From Scolanthus callimorphus (taxonomy: Eukaryota; Cnidaria; Anthozoa; Actiniaria; Edwardsiidae), in the NCBI GenBank assembly GCA_033964015.1, contig CM066918.1, positions 21,287,387 to 21,351,386 on the forward strand: 64,000 nt of DNA. Direction: 5' to 3'. Under the pieces are notes generated by a model. That model searched no databases. It was not told where the DNA came from and worked only from the letters and a program-made list of their open reading frames with translations. Every line of letters begins with the position of its first letter. Positions within the stretch are counted from its first letter, which is position 1. Below, piece after piece: positions 53,871 through 64,000 of this stretch. Made by a program: the position numbers and the translations under genes.

Positions 53871-56210
53871 AAAAATTATGAACTGGAAAACTTTATATGG
53901 CTTCATTTCTAATTAAAAAGTTCAGCTTAACACCTTAAGTTATTTTTATATTCTCAAAATAGATATGACAGTTTCTAGTTTTTGTTTTGTATTTTTATTC
54001 ATGATTCCTGCTAAGCTTCTTTATTTCCCTCGTCTGGTCCAAGAGTTAAAAAAATTAAGTAGTAGAATCTTAATGTTCATTTCGAGTATTTGTTATCGAT
54101 AACCAATGAAAAGTAAATCTTGCTTACATTGTAAGTCAACAAAGGGAAGATTGCAAGAGTAATTTTAATGGGTTGCTCGAGAGTGGGTCGACAATTAAAA
54201 GGTAAATTAAATTAAAAATGATAAAAGAACAATAACAAACACGTGCCATATCACAGATATAAATATTACTGCAAGAACGTCAAAATATTTAAAAAAGGCC
54301 AAAACAATTTTTACAAATATTTATACAGAGACATCACGAAAATTTCTCAGCATTTTTAAATATGTTTTGCCGAAAACTAACGAGACTGTTTCAAGTACAC
54401 GCAAAGGAGACAGGTACAAGAAAACTACTACTATCAATTAACCTTAATGACATACGCTCAAGCTATGTTTGCCACATAGCTGGGCATACAGCTTGTTGCC
54501 TTGCTGGTGTTTGTTCTTTTGAATACAAATGTTAGGAACCGTTGACTCAAAATTGTTTGAGTTTAGCTGTTTAGTTTAGCTGTTTATGAAAGACCTTTTT
54601 CCGCGGTTTTTGGACCGTTTCGCCCGCGCTTGTTGAAGTCTGTCTCTCTTAGGAAATTTAGAATCGCGCGCAATGAGATGGGCTATTTTCTTCTGGAAAC
54701 GTAAAACCCGCGCCTGATGCTCAGGCTAAAGAAACCTATCGGCTGTGGATGAGAGTCGTTTGATTGACAACTTTTAGGTCTGTTTAAAACGTCGATCTTT
54801 TGCCGCTTCGAATCAGAACTTGCATTTCAAGCTCAGTAGACAATTTGACTAGAGCAAAAGGAAAATCAAGACGAACCATAGTAGAACACAACGGAATGTT
54901 TGTTTTTCTTGTTACATTTGACATTTGTTGTAAAATTGGGAAAACTAATCGCCTGAATTAGATTCGACGCGGTAAAAGATCGTCGTTTAAAACAGAAACA
55001 AGAAAAGGCCCAAGCTGAGGCGGACACGGGGTGGTCCATGAAGCAAGTTTATACTTACTATCCAATCTTTGTGCAATCTTAAACCCGGTCAAATAGCGCT
55101 CATGCTGTTGACAAGGGGTTCAGTAGCAGCTGTGGCGGTCCATTCCACACCATCCCGATTTTCTCTCGGGAAATATTTGTAATCCTTTTCCCGCAAACTA
55201 GTGTTATGACCAGTAATTCCAGGAATCAAATGAACAATCGGTATGATCAATAAGCTCTATCAGCAGTCAGTCAGTTTTCGTTTTCACAGTGCTATACACA
55301 CCAGATCAATTTGTAGGCTTTTTGCTTGTGTGTTCATCTGAACTAGCCCGAAATCTGATATTGAAGTTTCCGTTCGCCACGGTAGTTAAATTTTGTCGCA
55401 GATTTTCTCCTTTTTTTCTCTTGTTTTTTTTTCTGTGATAGCAGCTGGCGAGAGAATTGACTGGTCTCTGAAGGAGTAACTCTGAGATATTGTATAGTAA
55501 TAGCTCTTAATTGTTCCATAGTTTCTAGTCAACCAATGGGCCTTTTTCTCGTCAATGGCTGAGAAGCTCAACAATATTTCTGAATTTGAATACTAGTGTC
55601 AGTTTGGGTGCTAGAATATATCAAAATTTGTCACGTCTTTCTATGTAATATTCTCAGTTTTAGAGCTGAAAACTCTTTATACCTTCAGTTTTGAATTAAG
55701 TCCAAGTTCAGTAGAAACCGCAAGCGGGAACGGCTGAAAATTCTATTTCAATGCCAAATCGAGCAGTCTTATTTCTCGAGGCAATAAACGCAGGTGGCTT
55801 GCATGCCCCGGTCGGTTGTGGGTAAAATACAAGATGGCTGTCTTTGAGCTCGTCTCAAGTTCTAACATGAATTTCTGTTCCACAATAAAGAAGCTTTTGG
55901 AAACATGTTTGAGTTTCCAGAGCAACCTCCACAAAATGCGCTAAAACAGCGTATTTGGTGATTTCTAAGCGTGTGGTGCGAAGCTACGGGTCCTTTCTGA
56001 ACTGCTGGGAAATACAGACTTGTTCCTTTTTGCTAAGGCCCGTGTTTATATGAGCCCAGAAAGAATAGATAGCGCTTCTAGCCGAGGCACTCGAAGCGAG
56101 CGTTTTTATGGAGCAAACTTTGGCGGACATCAGAACCCTTCCTTGGCAGTATCGCTATACTTTCACTTCTTTTAAAGTCTTCAACAGCATAGCCCGTCAG
56201 TCTTCCAGAT
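53871..56210. other. No gene seen
   Basis: Only short unremarkable frames occur. I see no repeat structure other than AT-rich runs. Confidence 0.3.
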
Positions 56211-57293
56211 AATTAACACTTATTGGATGAGGTTGAGCATGATAGTGAGATTTGGCAACGCCGAGGTTTGTGTTATCTGCCGAAGCGAAGCTGAGGCGGA
56301 TAACACTAACTCGAGGCGTTGACAAATCTCACTATCATGTGAAAACCGAATTCAATAATTGTTTTATTATTCAGCAACCAAGAATTCTTACCTAGCTGAA
56401 CGAAGTCAGCGATGAGGCCGTGCACGGCGACACGGTTTTTCGACTTCATCTTTACGTCCATTGGTATTTTCCTTTTGTATTCAATTCAGATAGCCATAGT
56501 TGATGTTTAGATATCCTGAGCAATGATCTCTTTGCAAAAATCATAACAGATTCAACGAGAATATTCGCAAAACCGGCTTTCAATTCGGAAATGAAAACCA
56601 AGATGGCGGCCAAACCTATTGGCTTGCGTTATGACGTCATTAGAGTGCATCAATCCTAATGTCTGTAGTATGACGTCAGGCACTGCGCGCCAACAAGGTT
56701 TCGCTGCGTACTCTTAGCCAATCAGAACCGAGATAGTGGCATGGCTGAATAATAATTTATTTTATTATTCAGCCATGCCACTATCTCGATTCTGATAGGC
56801 TAAAAGTACACAGCGAAAGCATGTTGGCGCGCAGTTCGTGACGTCAAACTCCAGACATTAGGATTGATGCACTCTAATGACGTCATAACGCAAGCCAATA
56901 GTTTGGCCGCCATCTTGGTTTTCATTTCGAAGGCGAAAGCCAATTTAGCCAATATTCCCGTTGAATCTGCTATGCTTTTTGCCGAGAGATCATTGCAGCT
57001 GAGGATATCTGAACATCAACAATGGCTATTTGAATTGAATACGAAGAGGAAAATACTAATGGACGTCAGCTTAATTGAAAAACCGTTTCGCCGAGCAAGG
57101 CCTCATCATCGACGTCGTTTAGCTAGGTAAGAATTCCTGGTTGCTGAATAATAAAACAATTATTGAATTCGGTTTTCGCATGATAGTGAGATTTGTCAAC
57201 GCCTCGAGCTTGTGTTATCCGCCTCAGCTTCGCTTCGGCAGATAACACAACCTCGGCGTTGCCAAATCTCACCTCATCCAATAAGTGTTAATT
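56211..57293. mobile_element. 1.08-kb near-perfect palindromic element
   Basis: It starts AATTAACACTTATTGGATGA and ends with its inverse. The arms run to a centre near 56752 (TAATTTATTTTATTA). Landmark words GATAGTGAGATTTG, CAACGCCGAGGTT, CCAAGATGGCGGC, TTATGACGTCATTAGAGTGC and GCCACTATCTCG appear in both arms. A third, single-arm copy lies at 62770-62935. The 88-aa frame at 56864 is arm sequence. Confidence 0.75.
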
Positions 57294-57299
57294 ATTCTA

Positions 57300-57570
57300 T
57301 TACGTTTCGAAAAATACGCCAAAATGGCCTGCACGAGTTGTCCCGGGAAGAAGAGGCAAAGTGTATATGGAGAAAGTTGTCCCGGGACGAAGGGATAACT
57401 CGCCTCGACTACGTGAGCTATCCCTGGCACCCGAGACAACCCTTCATCCCGGGACGTCACTTAGCAGTTTATTGCGTTTTACAAAGAAATGTATGGAAAA
57501 AGTGTATCGCCCTGAGTCCCTTCTTCCCGGACAACTTTTCCCATATAAACGGGCCCTTGGAGAAGGAAGA
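57300..57570. repeat. Inverted-repeat segment with CCCGGGA words
   Basis: TTGTCCCGGGA(A/C)GAAG words at 57338 and 57375 pair with inverse words near 57435 and 57520 (ATCCCGGGACG, CTTCCCGGACAAC). This is probably a decayed MITE. The 136-aa frame is composed of these words. Confidence 0.45.
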
Positions 57571-57599
57571 TCGGAAAATTTTCCAGCAGCGAGTGTCAT

Positions 57600-60507
57600 A
57601 TATCATATATCCTACTAGCTAGAGTGCAAGGGGGGCAATTAAAAAAAAAAAGAAAAACTCACAACGGACATAGAATACGATTTGCTTTCTGGTGTCATTT
57701 CCATTTAGCGCGCGCTCTGCGATGCAAGGCAGTGGTATCCGTCCACTTTGGGATAAAATGTATTTTGTTATTCAGAACATCGATCATGCACTGCCCAATG
57801 TGGTCATTGAAAGGAATAAAAAAATTTGTTATTCAACACATCGATCATGCACTGCCCAAATATATATGGTCATTGAAACTCCAATACCTGTCTTCTGCAC
57901 ATGACATATATCCTGTGACATTTGTCATGTGAGCGAAATTTGAAGTGTAGCTCTAAATGTAGTCGTACATACTTGGTTCCATTAGTCCCATTGACAAATT
58001 TGGCTCTTCAAACGGAAACGTACCCCCTCCCCCCCTCCAAAAACCTGGATCCAGCCCTGATACTCAAAGCAATATAAACATAAAATTTTCTTCTAGGCTT
58101 GTTAAATAACCATTCAACTGCCAGATGGATACAGATTTGGAGTATTTTCATATGTTATCGAGTATAAATGTAAGTTTTTATAGGCCCATTTGCCTATTAA
58201 AGTTTACATTTAGAAAAACTCCCTAGTCTTTCTGATACTGAAGTAATGATATAGGATTCTGCTTGTGTAGACCATTGGTCTTTGATTCGATAACATTTTG
58301 GCCATTTTAATCCAGCCAAACATCAGACTTAAAGTTGCGAGAGGAAGAGGTCAAAAGAGGCCGTTAAATTTACCTGTCGTATTCCAATTTACTCCCCAGA
58401 GCGCGACTCTGTCTGGAAAGGCAATCTCGTGGTCGCCTGTTAAATTTACTTGATATGCAAAGTACACATTTCTAGAGGGCTTTACCCTATTTAGGCTATT
58501 TACGAATTGTCTATGTTAAGTCTGAGTGTGTTGCTCTAATATCTTTACTTAGGAGGCGCCAATTTGAACTTATGACGTCATTCATTTAACGCTGCAAAGT
58601 GTGTTTTTTGATGTGCAATATAAAACATCCTCAAAATATTGTTGTGTTAGCTATGACTTAGTAAGTGACTCATTTTCCTGTTTTGTAAAAACAAACTGTT
58701 TCGTGCGCATCTTTGTTGTAAGACAAATCTTATCGCGCCACCAATCCATAAAATTCCCTAGAAGAAGAATCTATATTATTGTCTTGAAGATAACTCAGAT
58801 CGATCGATAAGGGTGCATCGGATCTTCAAAAGTCCAGATTTGATCATCAGGGTTTCTGATCATCAGATTGCATTTATAAACTAGTTTTTTTACGACAGTG
58901 TAAAAAAAAAACAAGTAACAGTGTAAAATGTAAATATATTTAATACAAGAATATGTTTCCCATAAAACTGACTAATTTGTGAGTGGAAGGTTAGGATGAC
59001 GTATTTCTCAAAACAACATTACTAAGTTGCCTGCAAAGGCCGGAAAAGGCGCGATGTTTTTTTCGTTTTTCCCCGAGCTGTTTATTTGGGTGTTAAAACA
59101 CCGAGTTCTAGTGTGCTATATATATGTATTTTATATATATATATGATATATTGTTAGGGTTTTTTAATTTACAAACATAGTAATGAAAAATATGGTTTCG
59201 TCAGTCTTATTCACATTTGTTTTCTATTATTTAGTAGAGATTAGTAACGATTGTAGCTACAGGGAAACGCTTTAATAATTGCAGCGACAAACTTAAAATT
59301 AGGCACGCGATGCGTGTAGCTACTGCGCTCAGATTTACGTATCATATTGACCATATTGTGTGTAATATAAAGGCAAGAAAAGTAAGATTCAATAAAACTA
59401 AAGCAATGACAGAAGTGTGTGCTTTTGCTGACAGCATTGCTGACATTAATTTTTTCTCTTGAAATATAAAGTTGCACCGCATGTTCCCCCACAGCTAAAG
59501 TTTAAAATGATGGAGACCGTCAACTTTATCCATACTAGGTACAAAAGCGATAGGCCCTTAGTATTATTCAAGTGAGCTATTTATATCGTTGCCATGGTTA
59601 CCACCAATTTGTCCATGAGAATACTTATAAAGAAATATTCTATTCAAAAGGTATATGCGTATTGTTAGATTAACAACAATCATTGTTCAGATAAACCCTC
59701 TATATATATTGCTAATCACTTGAAAAACTAAATGAACTTAGATCCATGAAAGTAATAAATAAAACAAGTAATAACAAAAACGGAAATGTTTGCTTTACCG
59801 CGCGATTTGGACTAGTTCGTGGCAACACATTTGAAATACAATGCGGATAATCTCTCACTCTACACAAGAGAATACCCACCTTTCCAACGTTTTAACTCAT
59901 ATTGAACTTGCTCTTGTAAAAGTGGCTTTTCACATTGCATTTTATCCGCTAAAAGGAACCAACGCCCTGCACTGCTCGGTAGTAAAACTCTTTGCTGATT
60001 CACAGCTCTTCGGATGAAATTAAAGTAGCTTTACTCAACCCACCTGGCATGCGTATTTAAATAAGTGTCTTTCTACATCTTGTCTTCATAGCACAAGTCA
60101 TTTATGACAATTTAGTGGTACTATAGTCTATTGTACTCGAATGTAGTTTGGTAAGACTAGATAAGAACAATTTTCCGTGGCTGCATTTCATTGCTTTAGA
60201 CCCCAAGTAATTACCTGAATGACTAGCATAGGAAATAGGGACAAAAAAAGACAATTACTGTGTTGATATGGCGTTTATACCGGCTTGCATGCTACAAGAT
60301 TAAAAACTTCGTTTGCTTTTCGGCCTAAACTTGTCAGCTATAGTATTCCAGGTGGTTTTAGAAAAAATTGCGAAAGTCCTAAAAAGACTGTCGCATTCTT
60401 GGAAGAAATGTTGGTTATTAGTGAAAATAATTTTTCGTGGAAATATTTATCCCGTATTTTAATTTTGAGACAAGGGACTCCGTTGTAGAATGCTTGTCAA
60501 TGTATTT
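57600..60507. other. Gene-poor stretch with a short local repeat and AT runs
   Basis: ATTCA(G/A)(A/C)ACATCGATCATGCA plus CTGCCCAA occurs twice (57772 and 57832). A TA-rich run lies at 59118-59152. No gene was recognised. Confidence 0.4.
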
Positions 60508-61415
60508 TAGCGGAGCTCAGCGGCCGAAGGCCGCAGAGCGGAGCACCATAGGTATCGCAGGAAGAATACACATATGATAGCTCAAAGTAGAACTCGGGCA
60601 TACGATCGACTTCATTTTCAACATATCCTCCTTCCTTGGATTACCTATAATGGGTAAATGGCTTTTGCGCTTCGATTACCCATTATTGGTCATCCAAGGA
60701 AGGTATTGTTAGTCACACGTGAGTAAACCACGGAAGTTACTCAAGCGTGGTTGTTTGCAGTCAGGGCCAATTGTAATTATTTTGTAAACCTATTGAATTA
60801 CTGGCAATAAATATTTGAAATTTCCTTTAGGTTTCTGGGTTAGGTTTCTGGGTTAGGTTTTAGGGTTAGGTTTCTGGGTTAGGTTTTGGGGTTAGGTTTT
60901 AGGGTTAGGTTTTAGGGTCGTTGTCATTTTTCATGGTCCAGCGGTATTCCCATACTGGTATCGCGGGCGCGTCTGTGCGTGCCTGCCCCACCACAGGTAA
61001 ACCAAGGCCCTTCTCCGTTTATTAACTATATCTCAGGAAGGGATGAAGCTCAGAGAACCAAACTTGGGTGGGGGAGGGGGAAAGTTGTGTTAGTGGCAAC
61101 GGGGGTGCAACTACCTGATCACGTGGTATGACGTCATCGATAGCGTCATCATAGGAGAAAAACAATATGTCACGTGGTATGATATCATCGATGACGTCAT
61201 CAAACGAGAAAAGGTTGACATCTTTGGATGGGATGAGCCTCAGACAGCCAAACTTGGGTGAAATTATCCGAAGTGGCAAGAGGAGTGCAAGTGCTTAGTC
61301 ACGTGGTATGACTGGACAGGCTATCTATGTAGAATGGCATTAACACATGTCTCATTAACACAAAAATATGTAACCGGGAGCTCCGCTTTTAGCCAGTGGC
61401 TAAATCTATATATTA
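60508..61415. mobile_element. CRE-array mobile element, copy 2
   Basis: It has the same ends as 36902-38384: TAGCGGAGCTC with hairpin CGGCCGAAGGCCG and GCGGAGCACCATA on the left, and GGAGCTCCGCTTTTAGCCAG plus GGCTAAATCTATATATTA on the right. Inside are about three CACGTGGTATGACGTCATCG-type units (61118-61320) and a stretch of telomere-like repeats. Confidence 0.65.
60828..60917 (+). repeat. Degenerate telomere-like TTAGGG repeats
   Basis: Seven to eight spaced words, GGGTTAGGTTT(C/T)(T/A/G)(G/A), form a variant of the metazoan TTAGGG repeat with 11-12 bp spacing. They lie inside the CRE-array element, so they are interstitial and not a chromosome end. Confidence 0.7.
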
Positions 61416-61904
61416 GTGGCAGCGGGTTGTCGTTCGACGTCACTTCGCGTGCCACAGAGAACTGTCGATTATACAGAAGACTTGTGCCTGATGTTTCTGC
61501 CTAAAAACCTCCCCCATCGTACACTTTATCCTCTGAAGATTTACTGTCAAGAAAGAAGAAATATGCACCTGCTTGTAGTAGACTTTTAGTCCTGTTTTAA
61601 ATTGGCAGCAGAAAAAGCGGTCTTTGTTTTGAAGAATTAGCAGCGGATTCGGAGGATTTTTTGGGAAAACATAGATAAGCCATTTTGTGCGAGGTTGATT
61701 GTCATGAGCCACTAGAAAATACACCTAATTTTCAATGCATGTGCTTTGGGATTTGGGCATTGACTCTTATCTCTTGAAAACACAGGGCGATTCTTTACTT
61801 GAGTGACCACCAAACAATTGCGCCCGACGACTACTGGAATATGTGAAGCACATAAACTGAGTTTTATGTATAAGCCGCGTGCCACTTACTCATTCACATT
61901 TTAT

Positions 61905-62216
61905 AAAATCGCATATACACCTGTTGCAGAGGAGGTTGTATCATCGCAACTGTCCGTTGTATTCCGCGATGCGTCATGGGAGGAAAGAGGTTTATTAAAT
62001 CATGGACACTGGTTATTACGATAAATAGCCATAATACTAATCACCTTGCTTTAATACCAAATGATTCTACAATAGACTACATCGCTCGCAACTAATTTTG
62101 CAATGGATATCACGAGAATTTCTTTATTCCTAGTTTCTCTTTCTTCCTAGTTTCTCCCATGACGCACCGCGGGATACAACAGGCAGTTGTGATGGTGCAA
62201 CCTGAAATGTGTATGT
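61905..62216. mobile_element. Inverted pair of a CATGGGAG repeat, copy 2
   Basis: Left 61920-61983 (GCAGAGGAGGTTGTATCATC ... GCGTCATGGGAGG) and right 62155-62216 (CTCCCATGACGCACCGCGGG ... GATGGTGCAACCTG) are inverted. They match the pair near 44890 and 45150. Confidence 0.55.
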
Positions 62217-62769
62217 AGGTGATTGGTTATGTAAAGCTTGATGTGATATGGTGGGTTCGAGGCCTGACGGGGACGTGAAGGCTTTTTTCTTTTTTTTTTT
62301 TTTTCATTTAAAACATTGGCGTTTCCTTGTATTTGTTTCTTAATTTTGTGAGCAACAACAAACAGCAGCAAAATATTGTCTAAAAAACCTTTGTCAAAAG
62401 GCTCCTGGCCTTTAACATATTCCTGAGTTTTAATACCAGGGACGCATCTGCCTCTAAGCCAAGTAAGCTTACACATTTTTCGCCAAGTATTGAAAATACC
62501 TGTGGTATTTTTTAACTTCGTCATCTGTGTATCTATTACAGTACACACGCACGCAAAACAAGATCTATTTGTTAAATAAACACTGACTGTTTAATTGGCT
62601 GAAAGACACCAAGCCTAGGTCATGTGATAGAAATTTTCAACCCACAAGCTTGAAATTGAAACGGCTTACAGTGATATCACTGTAAGAGTTTATTTAGTTT
62701 TGCGTGCTCAGACTAATATTTATGCTACTATCAAAACAAGTAGAGTTTCAATCGAGCCGTTTCAATTTC

Positions 62770-62935
62770 AAGCCAAGATGGCGGCCGAACCTATTGGCTT
62801 GCGTTATGACGTCATTAGAGTGCATCAATCCTAATGTCTGGAGTTTGACGTCACGAACTGCGCGCCAACATGCTTTCGCTGTGTACTCTTAGCCAATAAG
62901 AATCGAGATAGTGGCATGACTGAATAATAATAAAC
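62770..62935. repeat. Single-arm copy of the 1.08-kb palindrome
   Basis: It begins CCAAGATGGCGGCCGAACCT and continues TTATGACGTCATTAGAGTGC to GATAGTGGCATGACTGAATA, matching the inner arm of 56211-57293. The other arm is missing except for ATTGATGCACTCTAATGACG at about 62938. Confidence 0.7.
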
Positions 62936-62939
62936 ATAT

Positions 62940-64000
62940 TGATGCACTCTAATGACGTCATAACATATTATCGTGGCTAAACGGGGAAACATGGAGGAAA
63001 CATGTGTCCGGCTACAATGTTGCGCGCTACATGTGTCCTAGTTTAGCCAGGGCTTAAGGCCCAGCGCAAACGTAGAACCTCAGTCGAACTTCTTCTGTCG
63101 AACCTTTCTTTTTACTGAAAGGATGCCGCTTCATTAGACTTTATAATAGAAAACTTTCTATTGTTCTGGATGACAACGGCGCGACTCTGGCACACGACGT
63201 TTTCCGTATGCCTTACGCACTTCTTATCAGAGGCTTAGAAACACTTGTTCAAGATGTCAGCCAATCACCTCGTGCCCATAAAGCAGTTATGGTCCATCAA
63301 TCTTTTTTGTATTGCGCCTAATTACTTGTCGACTGCTAAATTTTCTCAGCGCAGTGACTCTTGTCATGTTAGGGACTCTGGGAATGAACAAGCTGCTCTC
63401 TTGCCACGTATACCAATTATAACAAAAATAGCTCAAGCTTTTATAGAACGGCGCTGTGCCCTTCCACATTTTACCTTCCCATTATAATAAAGACATGCAA
63501 ATTCTTTGTTTTCGGCAGCTGTGAAACTTTTTGTACGTACTGCGGTATTCTTGGAAATGTATTTTTTTGTTTTCTCACATATATATAGTTTTGTAAATTT
63601 CGAAAGATTCTTGACCGTGTATAAGTACAGATAATGATATTCCCCTCCTCCCCCCACGCACTGCACTAGACTTTATATTTATTATATTTTTCGCAGTGGC
63701 AAAATATAAGCTTGACAAAAATCGTCGAGCGGAAGTGACCTATGTCGAATAATCGGGGAATTAGAATGCAAACTAAAATACTAGCTGCCTTTTGTTAGTG
63801 TTTCTGTTGGCAGAATATAATGGTAGTGTTTATATGTTATTATATTTTGTGTTGCCAAAGGAGAATGCGGTGACGGCTACAGAAAAGTCACAATTGATGT
63901 AAGTAAGATTTAATTACGTCGCAGGGGGTCTGGTGTTTTCTGCTCGTAGGTTTTTTGAAAACTTACCCCCGTACAAAAAAAGTATTTTCAATTTCTACCC
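62940..64000. other. Right end of window: no supported gene
   Basis: A short inverted repeat (GGCTAAACGGGGAAAC ... TAGTTTAGCC) lies at 62973-63046. Otherwise there are only short frames. A possible 37-nt exon at 63859-63895 is discussed among the rejected items. Confidence 0.3.

Noticed and set aside
57212..57622. 136-aa plus-strand frame
   Set aside because: It is built from an inverted-repeat segment with CCCGGGA words and has no protein family features.
63859..63895. Possible 37-nt exon encoding ECGDGYRKVTID between AG and GTAAGT
   Set aside because: The acceptor has a poor pyrimidine tract, there are no neighbouring exons, and so short a match could be chance.

Overview
This is animal nuclear DNA, most likely from an anthozoan cnidarian such as a stony coral. 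That assignment is an inference. It rests on spliced genes with GT-AG introns, metazoan families (carnitine palmitoyltransferase 1, vertebrate-type DHFR, an ANKRD34-like protein), and many small inverted-repeat transposons, LINE and Penelope-like remnants. No bacterial operons, CRISPR arrays or rRNA were seen.

Three genes can be supported. CPT1 (minus strand, 14 coding exons, 22858-34188, 793 aa) and DHFR (plus strand, 6 coding exons, 34800-42781, 191 aa) lie head to head. They share a 611-bp start-to-start region with CCAAT boxes and a CACGTG E-box. I rebuilt both by joining exons at GT-AG sites with consistent phase. An intronless-coding ANKRD34-like gene (minus, 46688-49105, 805 aa) follows. 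The first two are housekeeping metabolism: fatty-acid entry into mitochondria and folate reduction.

Layout: 1-427 holds a decayed Penelope-like element (RT tail plus GIY-YIG nuclease) running off the left edge. 428-8000 is gene-poor, with several fold-back elements and one candidate signal-peptide exon. 8002-20577 is a nested mobile structure: two almost identical 253-bp inverted-repeat elements (X) lie in direct orientation around three tandem copies of a 1.54-kb monomer (M). The middle M was later broken by a 4.03-kb element with CAC-starting inverted termini and by a 3.4-kb LINE. The whole is flanked by TA. 20578-22857 holds more inverted-repeat elements. 22858-42781 is CPT1-DHFR, whose introns are full of MITEs, a 38-bp minisatellite, a CRE/E-box array and LINE fragments. 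43170-46400 has MITEs and a DUF3504 (Crypton-like) gene remnant. 49143-64000 has no gene I recognise, but has a 1.08-kb palindrome, a second CRE-array element and telomere-like repeats.

The strongest candidate for something undescribed is the X-(M)3-X structure. It looks like a eukaryotic composite transposon carrying a satellite-like trimer.
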